From Vicinamibacteria bacterium (GTDB lineage Bacteria > Acidobacteriota > Vicinamibacteria > Fen-336): a stretch of DNA of 64,000 nt. The stretch is taken from assembly GCA_035570235.1 (NCBI GenBank), contig DATMML010000052.1, positions 1-64,000 of the forward strand. Direction: 5' to 3'. A program made the position numbers and the translations under genes. Under the pieces are notes generated by a model. That model worked only from the letters and a program-made list of their open reading frames with translations, was not told the origin of the DNA and made no database searches. Shown one piece after another: positions 51,703-58,968 of this stretch (its first letter is position 1; each line of letters opens with the position of its first letter).

Positions 51703-53487
51703 TCAGCGGAGGGGCCGGGCCTTGAAGTAGAGGGCGAGCTTCCGGCCGCGGCCGGCCAGGCCCAGGGGCTCGAAGAGCATCACGGCGAGCAGGGAGAGCC
51801 CGAATGTCAGGGGGACAAGCCAGCCCGCCCCCCCGAAGAGGCTGGGCAAGAGCACGACGAAGGCCGCGCCCAGGACCGATCCCTCCACGAACGTCAGGCC
51901 GCCCACCACCACGGCCACGAAGAGGTTGAGCGACTCTGTGATCGTGAAGCTCTGCGGCTCCAGGTGGCCCAGGAACTGAGCGTAGAGAGCCCCCGCCACC
52001 CCCGTATAGAACGACGAGATCGCGAAGGCCAGAAGCTTGTAGCGGACGAGGTCGATGCCGATGGCGACCGCGGCCACCTCGCTGTCGCGGATGGCGGCGA
52101 AGACCCGGCCCAGGTACGAGGAGACGATGTTGTAGGTGGCGGCCAGGAAGACCAGGAGCAGGGCCAAGTCCACGTAATAGGCGGAGTGGCCGCGCGAGAG
52201 GCCGAGGAGGGAGGGCAGGCGGGGCACGCTCAGCCCTTGGCGCCCCCCGGAAAGAAGGGGGGAGGCGGCCAGGATTTGATAGACAGCGATCCCGAAACCC
52301 AGGGTAGCGATGGCCAGGTAGGGACCCTTCAGACGGAGGGAGGGGAACCCCAGGGCGGCTCCGGCCAGCGCCGCGAGCAGACCCGCACCGGCAAGCGCGG
52401 CCAGGAAAGGCACTCCGGCCCGGCTCAGATGTCCGAAGGTGTAGGCCCCGATGGCCAGGAAGCCTGCTTGGCCGAAGGAGACCAGGCCGCACTGGCCGAT
52501 GAGGAGACCCTGGCCCAGGACCCCGATGGCGGTCAGCCAGATGATAGTGGCCCGCACGGTCCAGGAGTCGGGGCCGAGCAGGGGCAGGGCGAGGAGGGCC
52601 CCGAGCAGGAGGCCGAGCCCCAGCCGTGCCGAGCGCGTGGGGGCAAAGCGCAAGTCCTGGCCGGGGCTGTCGACGGGATTGGGGGTTCCGGGGTCAAGAA
52701 TCGCCCGCGCGGTCCCCTTGGGCTCCGCTCGGGGCAGAGCCACCGGCTCTTGAGGGGAGTCGGCTAGCCCCAGATAGGCGGTGCGCACGTCGCCCTTGGC
52801 CGCGAGGTCCAGAGGCGTTCCTTCGAGGGCGATCCGGCCCCCCTCAAGGATGGCCGCCCGCCGGGCGATCTTCAGGGCCAGGCGGGCGTTCTGCTCGACG
52901 AGCAGGATGGCCGTTCCCCCCTGGCCGATCTCGCCCAGGGCCGCGAACAAGGCCTCCGCGGCGGGGTGGGCGAGGTTGAGCGAAGGCTCGTCGAGGAGCA
53001 GCAGGCGGGGACGGCGGAGGAGGGCACGGCCCAGGGCCACCATCTGCTGCTGCCCACCGGACAGGGCCTCGGCCTGCTGGCGGGCGCTCTCCTTCAGGGC
53101 CGGGAACAAACGAAAGACGAAGTCCAGGTCCGCGGAGGCCTTGCTGCCCCTCCGGCCCCAGAGCCCCAGATCCAGGTTGTCGGCCACGCTCAGCTCGCGG
53201 AAGAGGCCCCGGTCCTCGGGAACGAAGGCGATGCCCAGGCGCGCGATCTCCTCCGGCGTTCGGCGCTCGATCCTCTCGCCCGCGAACTCGATCGTGCCTT
53301 TGTGGGGCTGGTCTCTAAGAAGACCCGCCACAGTGCGCAGGAGCGTCGTCTTTCCGGCGCCGTTCGGCCCCAGCACGGCCACGATCTCCCCCCGGTCCAG
53401 CTCCAAGGAGACCCCGGAGAGGGCGGCCAGACGCTCGAAGTAGAGCGTCTCCAGGTCGCGGATTCTGAGCAGGGGCGTCGAGCTCAT
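51703..53487 (-). CDS. livF-livM: Fused LivF ATPase and LivM permease
   Basis: The 594-residue frame joins two subunits that are usually separate. Residues 1-240 are LivF: Walker A GPNGAGKTT (about 40), LSGGQQQMVALGRALL and LLLLDEPSLNL. After a ~50-residue Pro-rich linker, residues about 285-590 are LivM: LLIGQCGLVSFGQAGFLAIG, PYLAIATLGFGIAVYQIL, AIRDSEVAAVAIGIDLVRYK and LTFVEGSVLGAAFVVLLPSL. All ATPase motifs are intact. The order LivF then LivM in one chain is unusual; fusions of LivM with LivG are the ones I know of. The start overlaps the livG stop by four bases. Confidence 0.88.
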   Translation of the reverse strand: MSSTPLLRIRDLETLYFERLAALSGVSLELDRGEIVAVLGPNGAGKTTLLRTVAGLLRDQPHKGTIEFAGERIERRTPEEIARLGIAFVPEDRGLFRELSVADNLDLGLWGRRGSKASADLDFVFRLFPALKESARQQAEALSGGQQQMVALGRALLRRPRLLLLDEPSLNLAHPAAEALFAALGEIGQGGTAILLVEQNARLALKIARRAAILEGGRIALEGTPLDLAAKGDVRTAYLGLADSPQEPVALPRAEPKGTARAILDPGTPNPVDSPGQDLRFAPTRSARLGLGLLLGALLALPLLGPDSWTVRATIIWLTAIGVLGQGLLIGQCGLVSFGQAGFLAIGAYTFGHLSRAGVPFLAALAGAGLLAALAGAALGFPSLRLKGPYLAIATLGFGIAVYQILAASPLLSGGRQGLSVPRLPSLLGLSRGHSAYYVDLALLLVFLAATYNIVSSYLGRVFAAIRDSEVAAVAIGIDLVRYKLLAFAISSFYTGVAGALYAQFLGHLEPQSFTITESLNLFVAVVVGGLTFVEGSVLGAAFVVLLPSLFGGAGWLVPLTFGLSLLAVMLFEPLGLAGRGRKLALYFKARPLR

Positions 53488-54236
53488 CCCTCTCCCAGGT
53501 AGGCCCGCGCCACCTCGGGGTGCCGCCGCACGTCCGCGGGCGTCCCCTCCGCGATCTTGACCCCCCGGTCAAGGGCGATCATGCGTCCAGCCAGACGCGA
53601 GGCCACGGGCAGATCGTGCTCCACGAGGAGGGTGGCGAGTCCGAGCCGGCCCCCCACCTCGCGGACACACCGCGAGACCTCCTCCTTCTCCTCCGCGTTC
53701 AAGCCCGAGAACGGCTCGTCGAGGAGGAGGAGCCGGGGCTCGGTGGCGAGGGCCCGCCCGAGTTCGACCCGCTTCTGCACCCCGTAGGGGCAGTCCGAGG
53801 CGCGGTGGTTGCGCCAGGCCTGAAGGCCCAGGAACTCGAGGATCTCCTCGCACCGGCGGCGTTGGCGGCGCTCCTCCTGGCGGCGGCGCAGGAGCGCGTC
53901 CAGGAGGCGGCGCTTGAAGTGCCGGTGGCGCCCGAGCATGAGGTTGTCGAGCACGGAGAGGCTCGGAAAGAGGCGCGAGTTCTGAAACGTGCGGGCGATG
54001 CCCAGCCCGACCACGGCGTGGGGGAGGACCCCGAGCAGGCTCTCCCCCGCGAACTCGAGGGTCCCCGAGTTGGCGCGGTAGAGCCCGGTGATGCAGTTGA
54101 AGAGGGAGGTCTTGCCGGAGCCGTTGGGGCCGATGAGCGCGAGCGCCTCCCCCTCCCCCAGGTCCAGGCTCACCCCCGCCAGGGCGTGGAGACCGCCGAA
54201 GCTCAGCCGCAGGTCGCGGACCCGGAGGAGGCTCAT
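53484..54236 (-). CDS. livG: ABC transporter ATPase LivG
   Basis: The 250-residue ATPase has Walker A GPNGSGKTSL, the LivG-specific GIARTFQNSRLFPSLSVLDN, a signature-region variant CPYGVQKRVELGRALA in place of LSYGQQR, Walker B LLLLDEPFSGLN and the switch His in LLVEHDLP. The degraded signature (PYGVQKR) is a common tolerated variant in this family. It powers the liv transporter together with LivF. It starts directly after the livK stop and overlaps livF-livM. Confidence 0.92.
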   Translation of the reverse strand: MSLLRVRDLRLSFGGLHALAGVSLDLGEGEALALIGPNGSGKTSLFNCITGLYRANSGTLEFAGESLLGVLPHAVVGLGIARTFQNSRLFPSLSVLDNLMLGRHRHFKRRLLDALLRRRQEERRQRRRCEEILEFLGLQAWRNHRASDCPYGVQKRVELGRALATEPRLLLLDEPFSGLNAEEKEEVSRCVREVGGRLGLATLLVEHDLPVASRLAGRMIALDRGVKIAEGTPADVRRHPEVARAYLGEG

Positions 54237-55427
54237 CTAGAAAAGGGGGGTGAAGCTCTGGTAGGGCGTGACCACGGTGAAAGATTCCTCGGCGGCGGGG
54301 CCCGCGCGCAGGAGGCGCACGCAGTTGAGGCCGTGACGCCGGCCGGGCCCGAAGGTGATGGGTGCGCTCAGGCCTTCCGGGGTCCAGCCCCGAACCCCTT
54401 CCAGCCCGGCCACGAACGACTCGCGGGTCAGTTCCCGGCCTCCCCGCCGCAGTCCCTCCACGGCCAGGCTCATGGCCGTGGCCCCGTTCAGGGCGAAGCC
54501 CTCCCGCCCCTTGAGCGTGGGGTCCTCTTGGAGGAGCACCTCAAGCACGCGGTCCGCCTCCGGCTCGCCCACCACGGACGCGGTGACGTCAAAGTAGGCG
54601 CCTTCCCACAACTCGCCCAAGAGGCGGAACATGACTTGGCGATCGCCCAGGGGAAAGGACGCAAAGACGAGGGGTCGATAGCCGGCCTTGGCCATCTCCT
54701 TCACCAGGCTCGCACCGTGGGTGGTGGTTGAGAAGAGGACGACCGCGTCGGCCCCCGCGTCCTTCATCTTCAGGGCATGGATGCTCATCTCGCGGTCCTG
54801 CAGCTCGTAGGGCACCTCCGCCACCAGAGAAGCCCCCACCATTTGCAAGCCGCGCCGCACCCCCACGAGGCCGTCCTTGCCGTACTCGTCGTTCTGGTAG
54901 AAGACCGCGATCTTGCGCGCCCCCCCCCGGGTTGCCGCCTGCTCGCCCAGGAACGCCCCCTCGCTCTCGTAGTCGGGATACACCGCGAACACCCGCTCGA
55001 GCTTGGCCGGGGGCTGCCTCGCCCACACTCGAGGGTTGCCGAAAGGGAAGACCACCGGTATGCCGGCCTCGGCCACGACGTCTTTGGTCGCATTCAGCAC
55101 CGCCGTGCCCGTCAGGCCGACGACGGCGAAGGCGGAGTCATTCATCTCGGTCAAGTTGGCCACCGCCCGACCGGGAAGATATCCGTCATCTTTCACCACC
55201 ACCCGGATCCGACGACCGTGGATCCCGCCCCCGGCGTTCACGTGCGCGGCCCAAGCCTGGGCGCCCCGCGAGACGGTGCCCCAGGCGGCGGCGGGCCCGG
55301 AAAGGGGGGCCGTCATCCCGAGGACGATTTCCTGGTCGCTGAGCCCGGGGACAGACGGCCTCGAACACGCGCCGGTGGCAGCCAGGAAGAGGGCCAGAGA
55401 GACGGTGGACGTCGCCTTCCTGGGCAT
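54237..55427 (-). CDS. livK: Substrate-binding lipoprotein LivK-like
   Basis: The 396-residue protein has a lipobox (LAATGAC, Cys21) and the periplasmic type I binding fold: IVLGMTAPLSGPAAAWGTVS, GGIHGRRIRVVVKDDGY, FAVVGLTGTAVLNATKDVV and IPVVFPFGNP. It delivers the solute to the LivH/LivM channel. It is the first gene of the operon livK-livG-livF-livM-livH. The 131-base gap to the divergent YfiT-like gene should hold its promoter. Confidence 0.92.
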   Translation of the reverse strand: MPRKATSTVSLALFLAATGACSRPSVPGLSDQEIVLGMTAPLSGPAAAWGTVSRGAQAWAAHVNAGGGIHGRRIRVVVKDDGYLPGRAVANLTEMNDSAFAVVGLTGTAVLNATKDVVAEAGIPVVFPFGNPRVWARQPPAKLERVFAVYPDYESEGAFLGEQAATRGGARKIAVFYQNDEYGKDGLVGVRRGLQMVGASLVAEVPYELQDREMSIHALKMKDAGADAVVLFSTTTHGASLVKEMAKAGYRPLVFASFPLGDRQVMFRLLGELWEGAYFDVTASVVGEPEADRVLEVLLQEDPTLKGREGFALNGATAMSLAVEGLRRGGRELTRESFVAGLEGVRGWTPEGLSAPITFGPGRRHGLNCVRLLRAGPAAEESFTVVTPYQSFTPLF

Positions 55428-55504
55428 GAGCTTCCTTCGCGGGCGGGTGCGTGCGGCCCGAGGGACGGGGCGGTTCGGGCGGATTATACGGGCGGCGACA
55501 GCGG

Positions 55505-55513
55505 GGCTACAAT
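55505..55513 (+). promoter_or_regulatory. Putative -10 element (GGCTACAAT)
   Basis: CTACAAT lies 46 bases before the GTG at 55559, between livK and the YfiT-like gene. It resembles the motifs at 5830 and 44101. Confidence 0.35.
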
Positions 55514-55558
55514 TTCTCTTCTGCGCCGTGGTCGGGGTGGAGGACTGGGAGGAGCGAC

Positions 55559-56089
55559 GTGACAGACGATCTGCGGTTTCCCATCGGTGACTTCCGGGCC
55601 CCCGCCACGACCACGGAGGCGGAGCGCGTCGCCCTCATCGAGCAGATCGAGGCGGTCCCGGCCCGATTCCGCGAGGCCGTGCACGGGCTGGGGCACGAGC
55701 AACTCGAGACCTCTTACCGCCCGGGGGGCTGGACAGTGCGTCAGGTGGTCCACCACGTGCCGGACAGCCACCTCAACGCCTACGTGCGCTTTCGGCTGGC
55801 TCTGACCGAGGACGAGCCCACCATCAAGCCGTACCAGGAAGACCGCTGGGCGGAGCTCTCCGATGCGCGGTCCGCCCCCCTTGAGCTATCGCTGGACCTG
55901 CTCGACGCGCTCCACCGGCGCTGGACGCGGCTTCTGCGCTCGCTCGCTCCCTCCGACTGGAAGCGCAGCTTCCGCCATCCCGAGCTGGGGCTCATGACCT
56001 TGGAGCGCACGCTCGCCCTCTACGCTTGGCACGGCCGGCATCACGTCGCCCACGTGACCTCTCTGCGCGACCGCATGGGCTGGCACTAA
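55559..56089 (+). CDS. YfiT/BstA-like DinB-superfamily metal-dependent hydrolase
   Basis: The 176-residue protein follows Bacillus YfiT closely: GGWTVRQVVHHVPDSHLNAY, LTEDEPTIKPYQEDRWAEL and YAWHGRHHVAHV. The three His that bind the metal (near His66 and in the HGRHH region near 158-165) are present. YfiT-type proteins are four-helix bundles, some acting as thiol (bacillithiol) transferases. The GTG at 55559 has a GGGAGGAG site. It is monocistronic and divergent from livK. Confidence 0.88.
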   Translation: MTDDLRFPIGDFRAPATTTEAERVALIEQIEAVPARFREAVHGLGHEQLETSYRPGGWTVRQVVHHVPDSHLNAYVRFRLALTEDEPTIKPYQEDRWAELSDARSAPLELSLDLLDALHRRWTRLLRSLAPSDWKRSFRHPELGLMTLERTLALYAWHGRHHVAHVTSLRDRMGWH

Positions 56090-56167
56090 GACCTCGAGTC
56101 CCTGACCTGCCCCGATGTGGGATGGCCACCTCTGGGCGGCGTCTCGCGATCGCGGCGCGCACCTCTG

Positions 56168-57427
56168 TCACTGCCTCAGCCGCTTCTCGTAGCTCTGTTC
56201 GTAAAGCTGCTTCCAACCCAGACCGATCCAGTCAAACGCCGGATCGTTCGCTTGCGCTTTTGGAGCCATGAACGTTCGCGTGGCGCGGCGGCCGTCAGGA
56301 AACGTGAAGATCATTGTCTGGCTTTGGATGGAATACGTACCTCGCTGCATGCGCGGATGCTCATAGAAGCGACTCGGCACGATCAATTGATCGGTCACGC
56401 CGTGGTCAATGAACGTGCCGTCCGGGAAAAACTGCAAGTATTGTCCGGCCACAGGCAGACCCCAAATGTACGTGCCAGAGAATCTCTTTCCGGTACAACG
56501 GCACATAGGGATGAAAGTGTCCGTACCCACGGGGGAGGTGGGATGCGCAGAGACCTCGTTGCGCGCCGCGACCTCACGGTTCGGCGGGTATCCTGGCCCC
56601 CGAAAATCCTGCCAGTCGATAATGATCTTGTCTCCGTCGGCCTGGTAGCGGCCGACCCAGTTCTTGTTCGTACTGCGGGCGTTGCGATAGGCGGTGAAAT
56701 CAAAGCCAATCATGCCTTCCTCAGGAATGTCCTTAACCACCCAGCCGTCCGGATTGAAATTCAGGCGCCGGACCTTCCGGTTCGGAATGTCGAACCCTAC
56801 GTAGATTCCGTCCAGCGCTCCTGCGGGCAAGGGGCGAGTCGTTTCGCTCGAGGTCGCGCCCGCTGCCCCCGATCTTGGCGGCGCGCCGGTTTCACCCGTC
56901 ACTACCTGCCCCGATGGACCAGGGGATGCTTGCGCTGCCAATGACCCGGGCGGCTCGTTTTGTCCGCCCACCGGACCGCCTAACGCCGCAATCAGCGTTG
57001 TCGCCGGCGCTGCGGCATTGGTATTCAACAGGCCTCCAGAATCGACATCGGCATCGTTCGAGAGCAGCCAAAAATGATAAATAGCCCGCGACGTTCTGAA
57101 CTCGGTGATGTTCTGCGGTTGGTTCACCAGGATCCATTGCTGGACTCCGGTGATCTCGGAGCGCGCAACTTGAAAGGAATGGCTCTTGTTCTTGTCCGGC
57201 CGTACGACGTCGTAGCGCACGCGGCTGGGGCCGATGTAGAGGTATCCTTTGCACACCCCGCCGAAATGGACGTGCGCCACGGGAAATCGCGCTTCGGCGC
57301 CTTGAGCGGTAGAGGCCGCATCGGCGGCCGGAAGGCTCTGTTGCCGCGCCGCCCCGGAAGGAGCTCCCGCCAGCCCTGACATCGTGGCCAAGACCGGCAC
57401 GTTCAAGACGATGGCTCGAATCCGCAA
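56168..57427 (-). CDS. Secreted hypothetical protein with two parts
   Basis: The 419-residue protein starts at TTG 57427 after a GGGGGGAAA site. A signal peptide (IVLNVPVLATMSGLAGAPSG) is followed by an N-terminal domain (VCKGYLYIGPSRVRYDVVRP, then VQQWILVNQPQNITEFRT) resembling a PH-like strand pattern. A Pro/Gly/Ala-rich linker and a C-terminal beta domain follow (IDWQDFRGPGYPPNRE, CRCTGKRFSGTYIWGLP, FFPDGTFIDHGVTDQLI). No family is recognised. The longer frame to 57790 overlaps the DinB gene and is unlikely. It lies about 100 bases downstream of the DinB gene. Confidence 0.7.
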   Translation of the reverse strand: MRIRAIVLNVPVLATMSGLAGAPSGAARQQSLPAADAASTAQGAEARFPVAHVHFGGVCKGYLYIGPSRVRYDVVRPDKNKSHSFQVARSEITGVQQWILVNQPQNITEFRTSRAIYHFWLLSNDADVDSGGLLNTNAAAPATTLIAALGGPVGGQNEPPGSLAAQASPGPSGQVVTGETGAPPRSGAAGATSSETTRPLPAGALDGIYVGFDIPNRKVRRLNFNPDGWVVKDIPEEGMIGFDFTAYRNARSTNKNWVGRYQADGDKIIIDWQDFRGPGYPPNREVAARNEVSAHPTSPVGTDTFIPMCRCTGKRFSGTYIWGLPVAGQYLQFFPDGTFIDHGVTDQLIVPSRFYEHPRMQRGTYSIQSQTMIFTFPDGRRATRTFMAPKAQANDPAFDWIGLGWKQLYEQSYEKRLRQ

Positions 57428-57531
57428 TTCGTTTCCCCCCGCGCAACAAAATCGGTCCTCTCTCGACCAACCCCCCCGGGCCCCCGCAGTCTTCCACGCG
57501 GAGCAGCGGCCACGGCCGGACGCGGACGGAG

Positions 57532-58008
57532 CTACGACCCCGACCACGAGCCCAGCAGCCTCCGGGCCTGGACGATCTGACCCAGATGGTAGGCGTTGTG
57601 ATCGGCCGCAAGCAGGATCTGGCGCAGGAGGGTGCGCCCCTCCCCGTGGGGAATCTTGGCGGTCAGGTCGCGTTGCGGATCGCGGATGAGGCCACCCAGC
57701 TCCTCCAGGTCGGCACGGAAACGCGAGACCGACGAGGACCACATGGCCTCGGTTGGCTCCGCGCGCGTCGGCCAATATCCCTGCGGCCATTCTGGAGACG
57801 TCCAGGCCGGATCGAGCGCGTAGCGCAAGATGTCCTCCTGCGCGATCCGTATGTGCTCAAATTCCTCCCAGACGGAGTGGATCTCGGCTTTTGGCCTCCG
57901 GGCCCGCAGCTCGGGCTCGAGCCCGGCCAAGGCTTTCTCGACCGTGACGTGGGCATGACCGCCGGTCAGGAGCTGTAGAAGCGCGAGCCGCAAGACCTGA
58001 TCGTCCAT
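57532..58008 (-). CDS. DinB-superfamily protein
   Basis: The 158-residue four-helix protein has WEEFEHIRIAQEDILRYAL and the HxxxH end of DinB proteins in LLAADHNAYHLGQIVQARR, with an upstream His in EEFEHIR. These give the usual three metal ligands. ATG 58008 has a GGGAGG site; the frame start at 58083 adds residues without one. Members are thiol-dependent transferases or metal-binding stress proteins. Two more superfamily members lie at 55559 and 58099. Confidence 0.8.
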   Translation of the reverse strand: MDDQVLRLALLQLLTGGHAHVTVEKALAGLEPELRARRPKAEIHSVWEEFEHIRIAQEDILRYALDPAWTSPEWPQGYWPTRAEPTEAMWSSSVSRFRADLEELGGLIRDPQRDLTAKIPHGEGRTLLRQILLAADHNAYHLGQIVQARRLLGSWSGS

Positions 58009-58098
58009 CCGGCACCTCCCTCGATATCTCTGGTGCGGGGAATCGGATTCAAAGGAACGGTTAGGAAGCCTTGAACATGGCATCGCCGGCGAGCACGC

Positions 58099-58953
58099 CT
58101 ACCCGACAATGGTCGTCATCCCCAGCACGTGAATTCCCAGGTCCTGGTCTCCATCGACTCGAACGTGGGCCACGGCCGCCTCCCGGGTGATTCCCTTGGT
58201 GAAGATGCGCCACGCGATCTCCTGCGGAATCGTGACCCCTGATGTTGGGGGGCCGGATGCCCGATCCCCGAGCCGCCACGAATTGCCCTCCCGATGGAGA
58301 AACCAGGTTCCCCCGCACTCTCCGGCGATGTCGAACCGCAGCCATGCTCCTTGATTGCGGACCACATCGCGGTAGGCATGGGGCAGTCCGCGCATGAAGC
58401 ACTCCAGCACCGGGTGATAGAGCTCGGGGGTCATGATTCCCGGCCGATCCACCGCCAACCGGATCTGTTGCTGATGATGCCATCGTTCGGTGAACTCGCG
58501 GGCGGTGTCGAACCAATTGGGCGAAGCCTCCTCGCCCGCCCAACTCACGGCAAATCGTGCGGGCGCTTGAGGGTCCAGCGACTGGTGAAACTCCGCGCTC
58601 TGGCGCGAGGCCATTTCCATCATGGAGATGAGAAGAGATGGGCTGAGGCGGCGATAGCACCGCACCCCCTCCTCGTTGAGCCGGTTGACGAGCGCAACGA
58701 GATCGGAGGGAGAGCGGATCTCTGCCGGCTCGGGCGCGCCGCCGTCGCGGACGATCGCGAGCTTGCGCAGTTGGGTGTCCAGGAGGTGGGCCGTGACATC
58801 CTTGACTTTCCACTTCGGGGAGATCGTCTGCTTCTCCCAGTCCTCCGGGGTGAGCCCGCGAAGGAGCTCGATCAGCCGAGCCTCGATGGTCGGGAAGAGA
58901 TGCGCGGTCAGGATGGGGCGGGGAGGCATGCCGTCTTGGCTCGTCGTGGCCAT
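58099..58953 (-). CDS. Maleylpyruvate-isomerase-like DinB-superfamily protein
   Basis: The 284-residue protein starts with a ~170-residue MDMPI/DinB domain (PEDWEKQTISPKWKVKDVTA, LLDTQLRKLAI, then FTERWHHQQQIRLAVDRPG with the metal His residues). A C-terminal SCP2-like part follows (AWRIFTKGITREAAVAHVRV). Homologues include mycothiol-dependent isomerases and many uncharacterised proteins. It lies 15 bases after the TonB-receptor gene in the leftward run. The substrate is unknown. Confidence 0.82.
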   Translation of the reverse strand: MATTSQDGMPPRPILTAHLFPTIEARLIELLRGLTPEDWEKQTISPKWKVKDVTAHLLDTQLRKLAIVRDGGAPEPAEIRSPSDLVALVNRLNEEGVRCYRRLSPSLLISMMEMASRQSAEFHQSLDPQAPARFAVSWAGEEASPNWFDTAREFTERWHHQQQIRLAVDRPGIMTPELYHPVLECFMRGLPHAYRDVVRNQGAWLRFDIAGECGGTWFLHREGNSWRLGDRASGPPTSGVTIPQEIAWRIFTKGITREAAVAHVRVDGDQDLGIHVLGMTTIVG

Positions 58954-58968
58954 GACTCTGCCCGCTTC

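Noticed and set aside
50816-52492. LivH extended to 558 residues
   Set aside because: The first 265 residues are shadow of livF-livM. LivH starts at ATG 51697 and has the usual family length.
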